32,756 bases of DNA from an uncultured Lachnospiraceae bacterium (GCA_902789555.1 CADAOF010000018.1:1-32756), one strand, 5' to 3'. Shown: positions 1 to 8,261, numbered from the stretch's first letter. Numbers and translations: made by a program. The notes: generated from the letters alone by a model not told the origin.

Positions 1-27
1 GAGCCAGGATCAAACTCTCATGTTGAA
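1..27 (-). rRNA. 16S ribosomal RNA, 5' end only
   Basis: The reverse complement of bases 1-18 is the nearly universal 16S start AGAGTTTGATCCTGGCTC. The mature 5' end normally lies about 8-9 bases before this motif, which places it near base 27. Only the first bases of the gene are inside the window; the rest runs off the left edge. The operon is transcribed leftwards. The exact 5' end is an estimate from the family pattern. Confidence 0.95.
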
Positions 28-315
28 AATTGATCACAGACCAAGAATCCATTGCTGACTTCTCTGTCCGTTATTTACCTTTGTATTAGGTCGTTTTTTT
101 CGTTCCTTGAAATTGATTTGAATGAACTGCTTGAATTCGCACCGGCCTTCGGCCGCTGCTCATTCGGGCGTCCGCCCTATATCCCGCTTTTTTCGTCCCG
201 GGAAAGCAAGCTTTCCTGTCCGAAAAACGCGCAGGATGCAGTTCATTCTAAAGAATCTTCAGGGTTGGATTGCATCATTTAATTGTCAAGGTGCGGTGCC
301 TTTTTTCGAGGCGCA
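28..315 (-). other. Precursor leader of the rRNA operon
   Basis: This stretch lies between the likely rRNA promoter (322-350) and the 16S 5' end and has no credible gene. On the minus strand it contains, at bases 276-293, a CACCTTGACAATTAAAT-like string similar to conserved elements in Firmicute rRNA leaders and spacers. That string has a TTGACA but no convincing -10 box at the right distance, so I read it as leader sequence. It also has AT-rich stretches and short inverted repeats (for example around 190-215) that could serve RNase processing. Limits are approximate. Confidence 0.6.
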
Positions 316-321
316 TTGAGT

Positions 322-350
322 ACTCTATCACGTTGCCCCCTCCTTGTCAA
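322..350 (-). promoter_or_regulatory. Sigma-A promoter of the rRNA operon with an A-tract upstream element
   Basis: On the minus strand a perfect -35 box TTGACA (345-350) is followed after 17 bases by TAGAGT (322-327), giving a start near base 315. Directly upstream (about 351-386) the minus strand has three A-runs of six to eight bases spaced roughly one helical turn apart. This resembles the curved, A-rich UP elements that bind the RNA polymerase alpha subunit at rRNA promoters. The assignment rests on position, box match and spacing. Confidence 0.75.
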
Positions 351-440
351 CGACTTTTTTCAGGTTTTTTGAAAGTTTTTTTTGCCTTGTGGAGGGGTGT
401 CCGGCAAACCACAAAATGTAGTGGTCGAACCTTCAGAGAA

Positions 441-476
441 GCAAACAGGCAGAGGTTTTTGCCTCTGCCTGTTTGC
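441..476 (-). terminator. Strong hairpin after the TPR gene, probable terminator
   Basis: A perfect 15-base inverted repeat (441-455 and 462-476) encloses a 6-base loop and lies 46 bases after the end of the 522-2825 gene. Both flanks are only moderately T-rich, so it may terminate transcription from the dnaX-recR operon, stabilise its 3' end, or both. It also separates that operon from the rRNA promoter just downstream. The stem is seen directly; its role is inferred. Confidence 0.6.
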
Positions 477-521
477 CTCTTTCTGTTCTCCGTCCCGGCC
501 GCTTCACGGCCGGCAGCGGGA

Positions 522-2825
522 TCAGACGATGAATTTCGTCTTCAGGATCAGGCAGCCTTCCTTATTATATCTGCGGGTGAACAGGCCTCCCTTTTTCTCG
601 GAAAGGTCTGCAGCGGCCTCGATGATGTTCTCGGCTTCTTCCTTGGTCAGGGCAGTGCCCTCATTCAGGCGGAATTCTGCCGCGCTCATGAGCGCAGCCT
701 CGCCGTCCTCTTCCAGCACGCAGTCGATCGAGGTCAGGTAGTTCTTCGCGTAGGTAATGAAGCTTTCAGGCGTCATGCTGCCGGGGATGGAGCGGGCCTT
801 GCGGCGCAGGGCTTCCTGAGGATCCTCCGGTTCCGCAAAGGCTTCGGAGACGATCTCGCGATCCTCCTTCACGGCTTCTGCCGTCACCGCAGTGAAGGCA
901 GAAGCTTCTTCGGCCTTTTCTTCGGCGGCTTCCCTGACTTCTTCAGTCTTTTCTTCAGCCGCAGCCTTGATTTCTTCAAACGCCTCTTCGGCGGCTGTTT
1001 CAGTCTCTTCCGCCTTTTCCTCTGCGGCTTCCTTTACTTCTTCAAACGTCTCTTCGACAGCGGCTGCAGCTTCTTCAGCCTTCTCTTCGACAGTTTCCGT
1101 CACGGCTTCGGCCTTTTCTTCGACGGCCTGTTTCGCCTCTTCGATGAGTTCCCTGGCGTCCCTCACCTCTTCTGCGGCGGCTTCCCTGACTTCTTCCGCC
1201 TTCTCCCCGGCGGCAGTCACGGTTTCTTCGGCCTGTTCCTTCAGAGCTTCTCCGAATTCGTCGGTCTTGCCTTCCACTGCGACGATCACGGCTTCCGCCT
1301 TTTCTTCCGCAGCTCCGGGAGCTGCTTTCACTTCTTCAGCCTTTGCTGCAGCTTCGTCCCGTGCCCGGAAGAAGTCCTCGATGGTCTCCTGACGGTAATC
1401 GTCGTCATTTTCGGGCAGGATGGCTTCAGCCTTCTCTTCCGCGGCTTCGGGAAGGGAGGCAGAAACCGCCGCAGCAGCCACGGCTGCTTCTTCGGCCACC
1501 ACACCCTTGTCGAACTTCACGGTATCGGATACGGCAGCCCGTTCATCCAGCACCGGTTCGTCATTTTCGCCGAGCGCCGCCTTGACCTGCGGCACGATCT
1601 CCTTGGTGGTCCCGCCGAGATCCACCGCCGGCTCGTCATCCATTACGGCATCAATGTCCAGATTCAGTTCGGGCGTCTCGGACAGGCCGGTATCGATGTC
1701 GGGGAGTTCATCCTCCTTGATGACGGCGCCGAGCCGGTTGTCCAGATAAGCCAGTTCGGTAGGCGTATCGGTCAGGGCAAAGACGGTCTGCGTGCCGGGT
1801 TCCTTAACATAAGCCAGGATCTCCCTGATAAGTTCATCCGAAAGCGCCGATGCGCCGTCTACGATCAGGTCTTTCTCGGCAATGTGCGGGCGGGAAGCTT
1901 CCATGCCCAGTTTGTTGAACTTGACCGCAGGGATGCGGGTGACCGCCATTTCCGTCCCGGCTTTCTCATGGTAAGCATTCAGCTGAGAAAGGATCTGAGG
2001 AACTGCCTTTTCCAACGTATCGGCCCCGACGAAGAGGATCCTCTCACGCCAGGCATCGGACTTCGGTTCGGGAAGGAACGGGCTTCCGGCCGGCTTTGCT
2101 TCCTCCTGCTCCGGCTCGGCTTCAGGCTGTTCGTCTTCCTCCTCGGCGGGTTCTTCGGCGGCTTCGTCCTTTTCCCTGTATTCGTCGGCAACTTCCTGAT
2201 AGCGCTGTTCGTAGAACTCGCGGTTATCCAGTTTGTCCTGCTGCTCGGCGCTGAGCGGCGCATATTTGCTCTTCAGTTTCAGGGCGGCATCCACGTATTC
2301 GCCGACGCCGAACCAGAGGATGATCTCGTCGCAGAGCTTCACGCAGGCATCGCCGATGCCGGCTTCGTCGTACAGTTCCGCAAGGCGCAGGGCCCATTCC
2401 TCCTCGAACTCGTACTTTCGGTACGTCTCGAGGATCGCGATGCGCTTATCCAGCGATTCGCCCTTGAGTTCCGCCAGCAGATACCGCAGCAGGTAGCGGC
2501 CGTTCTCCTCCGGCGCCTCCTGCAGATACATTTCGTAGTAATTCTGAGCCAGTTCCACGTCGCGGTCGGCGATCGCGAGGCCGGTCAGCTTATACAGGAT
2601 CCGCTTTCCGACAGCCGACTCATCGTAGGCCATCTGCAGCAGTTCGATCGCGCCTTTGTAGTCACGCACACGCTCGTAGGCCGCCGCCGTAATGGTCAGC
2701 AGGCGGACCGAGTGGACTTCTTCCCAGTCCACGGTCTCGGCGATCTTCACCGCCGCTGCGTATTCGCCCTTCTTGACCAGTTTCTGGATCTTTTCCGCTT
2801 TGACATTGTAGGTGTACTTATCCAT
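522..2825 (-). CDS. TPR protein with long Ala/Glu/Lys-rich coiled coil, function unknown
   Basis: This 767-residue protein is the last gene of the dnaX-ybaB-recR operon, 12 bases after recR, with SD AGGAG six bases before its ATG. Residues 1-225 look like helical TPR repeats. A very acidic linker follows (about 226-255), then a globular part (about 258-370) with alternating strands and helices that begins near RILFVGADTLEKA. Another acidic stretch leads into about 200 residues (roughly 480-690) of Ala/Glu/Lys repeats built on EEKAEE-like units, expected to form a long helix or coiled coil. A compact C-terminal domain of about 75 residues ends the protein. There is no signal peptide or membrane segment, so it should be cytoplasmic. 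I do not recognise a named family; a scaffold role is only a guess from the architecture. Confidence 0.85.
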   Translation of the reverse strand: MDKYTYNVKAEKIQKLVKKGEYAAAVKIAETVDWEEVHSVRLLTITAAAYERVRDYKGAIELLQMAYDESAVGKRILYKLTGLAIADRDVELAQNYYEMYLQEAPEENGRYLLRYLLAELKGESLDKRIAILETYRKYEFEEEWALRLAELYDEAGIGDACVKLCDEIILWFGVGEYVDAALKLKSKYAPLSAEQQDKLDNREFYEQRYQEVADEYREKDEAAEEPAEEEDEQPEAEPEQEEAKPAGSPFLPEPKSDAWRERILFVGADTLEKAVPQILSQLNAYHEKAGTEMAVTRIPAVKFNKLGMEASRPHIAEKDLIVDGASALSDELIREILAYVKEPGTQTVFALTDTPTELAYLDNRLGAVIKEDELPDIDTGLSETPELNLDIDAVMDDEPAVDLGGTTKEIVPQVKAALGENDEPVLDERAAVSDTVKFDKGVVAEEAAVAAAAVSASLPEAAEEKAEAILPENDDDYRQETIEDFFRARDEAAAKAEEVKAAPGAAEEKAEAVIVAVEGKTDEFGEALKEQAEETVTAAGEKAEEVREAAAEEVRDARELIEEAKQAVEEKAEAVTETVEEKAEEAAAAVEETFEEVKEAAEEKAEETETAAEEAFEEIKAAAEEKTEEVREAAEEKAEEASAFTAVTAEAVKEDREIVSEAFAEPEDPQEALRRKARSIPGSMTPESFITYAKNYLTSIDCVLEEDGEAALMSAAEFRLNEGTALTKEEAENIIEAAADLSEKKGGLFTRRYNKEGCLILKTKFIV

Positions 2826-2837
2826 GACATTCTCCTG

Positions 2838-3437
2838 TTACAGCGCCCGCCGGCCCTCGAGGGCACGGAGCAGGGTGACTTCGTCTATGTATTCGAGATC
2901 TCCGCCGACCGGCACGCCGCTCGCGATGCGGCTCGTCAGGATGCCGGTGGGCTTGATCAGTTTGCTGATGTACATGGCGGTGGTCTCGCCCTCCAGCGTG
3001 GAGTTCGTAGCGATGATCACCTCCCGGACGTCTTCGGTCTGAAGGCGCTGCATGAGTTCCTTCAGCCGGATGTCCGACGGCCCGATGCCGAGTGCCGGTG
3101 AAATGCATCCGTGCAGCACGTGGTAAAGGCCGTGATACTTGCCGGTCCGCTCGTAAGCCGCAAGGTCGCGGGGGTTCTCGACCACCATGATCTGCGACTG
3201 GTCCCGCGCGCTGCTGCGGCAGATGGGGCAGAGTTCCTCATCCGTCAGCGTCTGGCAGCGCCTGCAGAACCGCACGTTCTTCTTGGCGTTCATGATGCTG
3301 CCCGCGAGCCGCTCGACATTTTCCTCCGGCATGCTGATGATATGAAAAGCCAGTCTTGCCGCGGTCTTCGCCCCCACGCCCGGCAGGCGCGAAAGTTCCT
3401 CCACCAGCGACTGGATATGACTGCTGAAATACTCCAT
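2838..3437 (-). CDS. recR: Recombination mediator RecR
   Basis: RecR works with RecO and RecF to load RecA on gapped DNA. The 199-residue length is typical. The N-terminal helix-hairpin-helix region includes LSRLPGVGAKTAARLAFH. A four-cysteine zinc site follows (C58, C61, C70, C73). The Toprim domain starts near IMVVENPRDL and runs to about residue 175. Its ATG follows the ybaB stop codon directly, with no gap, so the two are surely co-transcribed and probably translationally coupled. The ybaB-recR pairing is conserved across bacteria. Confidence 0.97.
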   Translation of the reverse strand: MEYFSSHIQSLVEELSRLPGVGAKTAARLAFHIISMPEENVERLAGSIMNAKKNVRFCRRCQTLTDEELCPICRSSARDQSQIMVVENPRDLAAYERTGKYHGLYHVLHGCISPALGIGPSDIRLKELMQRLQTEDVREVIIATNSTLEGETTAMYISKLIKPTGILTSRIASGVPVGGDLEYIDEVTLLRALEGRRAL

Positions 3438-3770
3438 TTAGAATCCGAATCCTCCGGTCAGGCCGCCCATGGCACTCTGCTTCTCGGACGAGACCTTCCT
3501 TAAAGCCTCGTTGAACGCAGCCACGAGCAGATCCTGCAGCATCTCGACGTCATCCGGATCCACGATCTCGGGCTTGAGCGTCACCGCCTTAACGACGTTG
3601 GAACCGGTAATGACGAGTTCCACGGCACCGCCGCCGGCCGTCACCGTGTATTCCTTCTCCTCCAGTTCTTTCTGCATCTCTTCCATCTGCCTCTGCATGC
3701 GCTGGGCATGCTTCATCAGATTGTTCATGTTGCCGGGCATGCCGCCCTGAAATCCGCCGCGTTTTGCCAT
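3438..3770 (-). CDS. YbaB/EbfC family nucleoid-associated protein
   Basis: This 110-residue protein belongs to the YbaB/EbfC family of small dimeric DNA-binding proteins linked to nucleoid structure and recombination. A Gly/Met/Asn-rich N-terminus is followed by a charged helix (MQRQMEEMQKELEEKEYTV), the conserved core around AGGGAVELVITG, and a second helix including EMLQDLLVAAFNEA. The end is Gly-rich. It lies three bases after dnaX and directly before recR, the standard order in Firmicutes and many other bacteria. Confidence 0.96.
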   Translation of the reverse strand: MAKRGGFQGGMPGNMNNLMKHAQRMQRQMEEMQKELEEKEYTVTAGGGAVELVITGSNVVKAVTLKPEIVDPDDVEMLQDLLVAAFNEALRKVSSEKQSAMGGLTGGFGF

Positions 3771-3773
3771 TAG

Positions 3774-5351
3774 TCAGTCCTCCGTCTCTATTTCCATGTG
3801 AATGGCTGCCAGATCCTCGTCCGTGACGAAGCGGGGCTGCGTTTCCCTGTTCCCCGCTACGCGCACGTCGAAGCTGACGGCCTTCCCGTAATCCTTTGCC
3901 ATCGCCGCCTCCAGGAGCGGCACGGTCTCAAATCTTGTCGCCGCGTTGTATTTGAAGCGGTCCTTGAAGACGATGCTCATCACGCCGCCGTCCTTCGGTT
4001 CGATCCAGGCCTCCTCAAGCGGCCAGGCTGCCTGCCTCGGCAGGCGCCGCACGACCTGCTTCCAGCGGTTCCTGATCTCGTTCAGGGTCTGCCAGTCCGC
4101 CTTGCCGAGAACGCGCTCCGGCGCTTTCTCCTCTTCAGCCGGCTGCGTTTCAGGCTTCCCGGCGGCAGGTGCGGACGGCGCCTGTACGGTGAACGCGCCA
4201 TTTTTCAGTTTCTGCTCCAGATCCAGCACGCGGGCTGCCAGGCCGGAAATGTCGCTTTCCATGGCCGGGCGCGTCGCCTTGATCGCCGCCACCTCGAGCA
4301 GCACCCTCTTGTCCGCCGCAGTCCGCATGTCATTATATACGGAAGAAAACAGGCGGATCAGGCGCATCAGATCGGCCGGATCGGTCATTTTCGCTTCCGT
4401 GGCGAGGCGCTGCCAGTCTTCTTCCGACATTTCCAGAAGATCGCTCGTCGCGTCCGCGGTCATGAGCAAAAGGAGGTTCCGCAGATACCAAATGAAGTCC
4501 TGCACGAACTGCCCGAGTTCGCGGCCTTCCATGCGTACCGCCTCGATGACAGCCAATGCCTCGTCCGTGTCGTCGGCAAGCATCGCGCGCAGGAAGCGGG
4601 ACAGCATGTCGCTGTCGACCGTTCCGAGCGCTTCGAGCGCCTTTTCGTAGGTCAGTTTGCCCGCGCCGCGGAAAGCCGCGCACTGATCCAGCAGGCTGAT
4701 CGCATCGCGGAGGCCACCGTCGGCCTTCCGCGCGATGTAGGCGATCGCCCGGTCATCCGCCTCGATGCCTTCGCCGGCCGCGAGTTCCTTCAGCCTTCCG
4801 ATGATGTCTTCTGTCGTGATGCGGCGGAAATCGTAGCGCTGGCAGCGCGACAGCACGGTCAGCGGGATCTTGTGCGGTTCGGTGGTCGCCAGGATGAAGA
4901 TCACGTATTCCGGCGGTTCCTCGAGCGTCTTCAGCAATGCGTTGAACGCGCCGGTCGAGAGCATGTGCACTTCATCGATGATGTAGACGCGGTACCTGCC
5001 CTCCGCCGGGCGGTACTGCACTTCGTCCCGGATCTCGCGGATGTTGTCCACGCCGTTGTTGGAGGCAGCATCGATCTCGATCACGTTGACCGAATTGCCG
5101 TCGTCCACCGCGCGGCACATCGCGCACTTCCCGCAGGGTTCGCCGTGTTCAGGATGTTCGCAGTTGACTGCCTTCGCGAAGATCTTGGCCACGGAAGTCT
5201 TGCCGGTGCCGCGCGAACCGCAGAACAAATAGGCGTGCCCGATGCGGCCCGTTTCAATCTGATTGCGGAGCGTTTCGACGATGGCTTCCTGGCCTCTGAC
5301 TTCGTCAAAGGCGGCCGGGCGCCATTTCCGGTAAAGTGCTACGTATGCCAT
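3774..5351 (-). CDS. dnaX: DNA polymerase III subunit gamma/tau (DnaX)
   Basis: DnaX is the clamp-loader ATPase that ties replisome parts together. From the chosen start it has 525 residues. Visible features are the N-terminal MAYVALYRKWRP, Walker A GSRGTGKTS (K51), a zinc module with C64, C73, C76 and C79, Walker B with DEVHMLS (D126) and LSRCQRYDF. Residues 160-365 fit the lid and collar domains, and the tail from about 390 fits a tau-like region. The frame is open upstream to a TTG at 5387, but family members start at MxYxALYRxxRP, so I use the ATG at 5351, which lacks a close strong SD. I see no clear A AAA AAG-type slippery heptamer, so a shortened gamma form is not evident. Confidence 0.95.
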   Translation of the reverse strand: MAYVALYRKWRPAAFDEVRGQEAIVETLRNQIETGRIGHAYLFCGSRGTGKTSVAKIFAKAVNCEHPEHGEPCGKCAMCRAVDDGNSVNVIEIDAASNNGVDNIREIRDEVQYRPAEGRYRVYIIDEVHMLSTGAFNALLKTLEEPPEYVIFILATTEPHKIPLTVLSRCQRYDFRRITTEDIIGRLKELAAGEGIEADDRAIAYIARKADGGLRDAISLLDQCAAFRGAGKLTYEKALEALGTVDSDMLSRFLRAMLADDTDEALAVIEAVRMEGRELGQFVQDFIWYLRNLLLLMTADATSDLLEMSEEDWQRLATEAKMTDPADLMRLIRLFSSVYNDMRTAADKRVLLEVAAIKATRPAMESDISGLAARVLDLEQKLKNGAFTVQAPSAPAAGKPETQPAEEEKAPERVLGKADWQTLNEIRNRWKQVVRRLPRQAAWPLEEAWIEPKDGGVMSIVFKDRFKYNAATRFETVPLLEAAMAKDYGKAVSFDVRVAGNRETQPRFVTDEDLAAIHMEIETED

Positions 5352-5390
5352 GGGTAAGACTGTCCGTTTCCTTCGTGCTTTAGTCAACAG

Positions 5391-5414
5391 AAAACAGGTC
5401 TTCCGAAAAGACCT
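5391..5414 (-). promoter_or_regulatory. Small hairpin in the dnaX leader
   Basis: The minus-strand leader of dnaX contains a 7-base-pair stem (AGGTCTT / AAGACCT, 5396-5414) with a 5-base loop, followed by GTTTTCTG. It resembles a weak terminator and sits between the likely dnaX promoter and start codon. It might attenuate dnaX expression, or simply be leader structure. Confidence 0.35.
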
Positions 5415-5422
5415 TTGGAGTT

Positions 5423-5451
5423 ATGATAGCATATCAGCCGCCGCTCCGCAA
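5423..5451 (-). promoter_or_regulatory. Candidate dnaX operon promoter
   Basis: On the minus strand TTGCGG (5446-5451) and TATCAT (5423-5428) are separated by 17 bases, with a start expected near 5416. It lies just downstream of the SRP RNA terminator, where a separate promoter for dnaX would be needed. The -35 box is a moderate match, so confidence is limited. Confidence 0.45.
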
Positions 5452-5452
5452 T

Positions 5453-5484
5453 AAAAAACCGACATTTCCGTGAAGGAAATGTCG
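5453..5484 (-). terminator. Intrinsic terminator of the SRP RNA gene
   Basis: On the minus strand a perfect 10-base-pair stem (5460-5469 and 5475-5484) with a 5-base loop is followed by GTTTTTT, the standard form of a Rho-independent terminator. It closes the SRP RNA transcription unit and separates it from dnaX. Confidence 0.9.
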
Positions 5485-5742
5485 ATATGGAGATCCGCGC
5501 GCCTCCGTTCGAAACGAACCGCGGCGGCCGCAGCGCCCGGCACCCTTACGGCACCCAGAGAGGCTGTTTAGTGCTGCTTCGTTCCCGACCTGACACGGTT
5601 CGCAGTTCTCTGTCGCGTAAGACCAGACGCCGTACCCCGGCTCATCCGCTGTCCGCCCCTCCCGGAGGCATCACCCCTGCATCGCTTCAGGTACAAGGCA
5701 CGCTGCTGCCCCGGCTGCGCGGAAAGGTGAAATCTTGATTAC
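5485..5742 (-). ncRNA. ffs: Signal recognition particle RNA, long bacterial form
   Basis: The minus strand contains the SRP RNA domain IV signature at about 5574-5600: GTGTCAGGTCGGGAACGAAG followed by CAGCACTAA. It matches the conserved AGGTCCGGAAGGAAGCAGC except that the pair closing the GGAA loop is swapped from C-G to G-C, which preserves pairing. The 5' part includes TGTACCTGAAGCGATGCAGG (about 5673-5692), as in the Alu domain of long Firmicute SRP RNAs. The RNA pairs with Ffh to target nascent membrane and secreted proteins. The gene is bounded by a near-perfect promoter and an intrinsic terminator; the 5' end comes from promoter spacing and the 3' end is approximate. SRP RNA next to dnaX is the Bacillus/Clostridia order. 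Confidence 0.92.
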
Positions 5743-5748
5743 CGGCCC

Positions 5749-5777
5749 ATTATAGTCTGCGCCGCTTTTCCTGTCAA
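5749..5777 (-). promoter_or_regulatory. Consensus sigma-A promoter of the SRP RNA gene
   Basis: On the minus strand TTGACA (5772-5777) and TATAAT (5749-5754) are perfect consensus boxes with a 17-base spacer, giving a start near 5742. The -35 box overlaps the stop codon of the upstream 801-codon gene (5774-5776), so the two transcription units are packed with no spacer. Confidence 0.93.
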
Positions 5778-8179
5778 TCGGTAAAAGCGCGCAAATAACT
5801 GTCGCTGCGAAGGATCGCTTCGTCGAACTCCTCCTGCGGAATAAAGGCCGTTTCCTTTTCCGCAGGATCGTACACGGCCGCGCCCTGCTGCCCGTAGCCG
5901 ACGATCCAAAGCTCGCCGCGGTCGGGACTGATCCAGCGGACCGGGATGCCGGCGTCAAGGAAGTACAGAAGGCTCCGGTAGGTGACGCCGTAAAGATCGA
6001 GGCTTCGCTCCCGGTCCGTGCGGATGGCACCGGGCGAGATCTCCGCCTTGTTCCTTTTGGCCGTCCAGCACCAGACAAGGCGTCCCGTACGCGCATCCGT
6101 CACGTATCCGTAATCGGACGCTGCTGCAGCGATCGCGCCGCCGGCCGTTTCAAAAGCGCCGAGACATTTGCCGCTTCCGTAGGCATAGCAGCCCGAGAAG
6201 GCATCGTCGGTATCCGCCGGCGACTGCCGTCTTCCTTCGCGAAGGACGGGTCCGGACTCCACGGTAAAGCGCTGATAGGACGGCAGGCGGTTCATCGGAA
6301 GCATCAGGGCGCGTTTCAGCGTCTCGTGCTTATAGGCAGTGACCGGTGACGTACCGGTTTCCGTTTCGCTGTCGCTCCGCAGCAGGATATCATCCGCTTT
6401 GGCAGCATATTCGCCGTTCTCCTTCAGTGCATAACGGCGCACGGTGATCTTCTCGCTGCCGATGTCGATCCCGCTGATGTACACGTCCGGGTAGGCATAG
6501 GTCATGATGCTTTCCAGCTCTTCGTTCAGGATCTCAAGGCTGTTCATCGGAAAGATCCCGCCCTCCCCGTCGTCGATCGGAACGGCGTCCAGCCGACCGC
6601 GGCCGATGATCAGATCCTCGCGGATGTAGCCGAAAGTGTGGATGAAGCCGCCTTCTTCGGCCTGCACGGTAAGGTTCTTCCCTTTTTCAAGGTTCATGAC
6701 GTGAACGGCGCCGGGATGATCCCTGTCATTTCCCGACTGCCAGGCAAAGGCTTTTTTGTCGCCGCTCTGCACGAAACTGTCAAATTCGCTGCGGCTTACA
6801 AGGACCGCGGTCTCGCCGGAAGTCGGATCCATGGCGATGATCTGCCGGTCCAGGCAGTAGTAGAGGAATCCGCCCTCCCCGCGGATGAAGAGCCTCCCGA
6901 CGTCCTGCTTCACCAACTCCGGCGAACGGCCTGAGGCGATCGTTACACTCTCTTCAAGGAGCCCTTCGGCAGGTTTGTAGGTATAGCAGGCCGCGCCGGA
7001 CGTCCCCTCGCGGCTGCCGCCGTTCATGTAGCCGCTGACGGCAAATTCGATCTCTCCGCTCTCTCCGTTCACGGACATGATCCGGATGCTGCAGTCCGAC
7101 CGCAGGGTCCGGAGTTCGTGTTCGCTCCGCCGGCGGAAGGAGAAAACGCGGGTCAGTTTATGGGCCTTCGCCTCGTAAGCGTAAAGATCGCCGTTCACCG
7201 CGAACGCCGTAACGTTTCCAGCGGAGACCGCCTGCACCGAGCCCTCCTCCTGTACGCCGAAGAGGAAGCCTTTCGAGCTGACGGTATCGTCACTCGGCTC
7301 CCAGAGCTGGTTCACGTGCCGCTCGTATCTGAGCAGATACATTGCGTCGCGGTTCTTCTGCAGCGTCATGGTCTCCCGGCAGCGAAGCATGACGGGTCTC
7401 GACCCGGCAAAGTCCGCCCGCGCGAGATAATCGAAGCGGAAATAGCCGTAGCCGCCGTGCACGGCCTGGACCGTCATCCAGGTCTTCGAACTTTGTTCGG
7501 CACGCGAATCGCCCCAGGAGATCTGGTCGGGTGAACAGTGGATGTCCACATAGGCAAGCGTCCCGCGGTCCGCCTGATCGTTCGGTTCCAGCTTGGCAGA
7601 ATAGGCTGCAGCCGCATTCTTGTCGAACTGGGCATCGTGGAAAGCCAGGGCGTATTTCGCGAGCGCTTCGAGGTTTTCCGCGCTCACCTTGCGGATACGG
7701 GTATAGTACCGGGCCGTAAGGCCGTTCATTTCGACCGTAAAGCGCAGGCGATAGTATGTTTCTTCCTCATAAAGATCCTGCAGCGGGAAGCTGAAGCTGC
7801 ATTCACTGCGGCTGCCCCGGAAAGCAGAGGTGCTGCCCCGTTCGATGAGGCGCACGCCCGCTTCGTCACGGACCTCCCAGGAGACCGACTGCGGCACAGC
7901 GGCTCCGTCCAGCAGCGTTACGGTCATCTCCGGGCTCTCCGCAAAGGGGAAGACGCTGTCGGCAAGGCTTGCCGCGTCCATCTCCTCCGTATAGCCGTAC
8001 AGCGGATTGATAAGCCGGTCTCCGAAAGAAGTGCACAATATGGGAAGGGAAGCCGCGGTCATCGCGCTTCCCCCTTCCTCAGCCTGCGTCCTTTCTGCCG
8101 GCGCGCGCATCATGCCGATCGCAAACGCGAGAAGAAAGACCGCAGACAGTATGATGAGTTTCTTCCTGCCTGTGCTCAT
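5774..8179 (-). CDS. Large membrane-anchored extracellular protein of unknown function
   Basis: This 801-residue protein starts with a short positive stretch and a hydrophobic segment (about residues 6-24, KLIILSAVFLLAFAIGMM), then AAEE-type polar sequence. This is either a signal peptide or an N-terminal membrane anchor with the rest outside the cell. The remainder is rich in beta-strand patterns and aromatic residues, with possible blade-like repeats (for example GDLYAYEAKAHKLTRVFSF and GGFLYYCLDRQIIAMDPTSG), which suggests a beta-propeller-type fold. I see no catalytic motif or sortase signal and cannot name a family. It is the last gene of the operon, 82 bases after the dCMP deaminase gene. 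GAGG four bases before the ATG supports the start. Confidence 0.85.
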   Translation of the reverse strand: MSTGRKKLIILSAVFLLAFAIGMMRAPAERTQAEEGGSAMTAASLPILCTSFGDRLINPLYGYTEEMDAASLADSVFPFAESPEMTVTLLDGAAVPQSVSWEVRDEAGVRLIERGSTSAFRGSRSECSFSFPLQDLYEEETYYRLRFTVEMNGLTARYYTRIRKVSAENLEALAKYALAFHDAQFDKNAAAAYSAKLEPNDQADRGTLAYVDIHCSPDQISWGDSRAEQSSKTWMTVQAVHGGYGYFRFDYLARADFAGSRPVMLRCRETMTLQKNRDAMYLLRYERHVNQLWEPSDDTVSSKGFLFGVQEEGSVQAVSAGNVTAFAVNGDLYAYEAKAHKLTRVFSFRRRSEHELRTLRSDCSIRIMSVNGESGEIEFAVSGYMNGGSREGTSGAACYTYKPAEGLLEESVTIASGRSPELVKQDVGRLFIRGEGGFLYYCLDRQIIAMDPTSGETAVLVSRSEFDSFVQSGDKKAFAWQSGNDRDHPGAVHVMNLEKGKNLTVQAEEGGFIHTFGYIREDLIIGRGRLDAVPIDDGEGGIFPMNSLEILNEELESIMTYAYPDVYISGIDIGSEKITVRRYALKENGEYAAKADDILLRSDSETETGTSPVTAYKHETLKRALMLPMNRLPSYQRFTVESGPVLREGRRQSPADTDDAFSGCYAYGSGKCLGAFETAGGAIAAAASDYGYVTDARTGRLVWCWTAKRNKAEISPGAIRTDRERSLDLYGVTYRSLLYFLDAGIPVRWISPDRGELWIVGYGQQGAAVYDPAEKETAFIPQEEFDEAILRSDSYLRAFTD

Positions 8180-8261
8180 GGATCCTCTTCGATGTCTTTT
8201 TTACCGGCCGGGAGTTGTTTCAGGTGTGTCCCGTCCCGCCTGCCAGTCCCGTCCGCCCTGC

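Noticed and set aside
284-289. TTGACA on the minus strand in the rRNA leader as a second promoter
   Set aside because: There is no good -10 box 16-18 bases downstream, and the surrounding string resembles conserved rRNA leader sequence.
860-1360. Tandem DNA repeat or CRISPR-like array
   Set aside because: The periodic sequence is explained by codons of the Ala/Glu/Lys-rich coiled coil; units are imperfect and have no unique spacers.
270-3101. A 943-codon open frame on the plus strand
   Set aside because: It is antisense to the TPR gene and recR. Its protein is a run of Phe/Leu/Arg without domains, a reflection of the repetitive GAA/GCC codons on the other strand.
3774-5351. Programmed frameshift in dnaX
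   Set aside because: I found only weak A-runs such as GAAAAAT near the linker and no A AAA AAG-type heptamer with a following stem.
3798-5357. A 519-codon plus-strand frame
   Set aside because: It mirrors dnaX, which has all expected motifs on the minus strand; the plus-strand protein shows no family features.
5352-5387. TTG start for dnaX, adding 12 residues
   Set aside because: The added residues are not part of the DnaX family, whose N-terminus aligns with MAYVALYRKWRP.
5487-5738. An 83-codon plus-strand frame
   Set aside because: It lies on the SRP RNA gene, whose promoter, conserved core and terminator explain the region.
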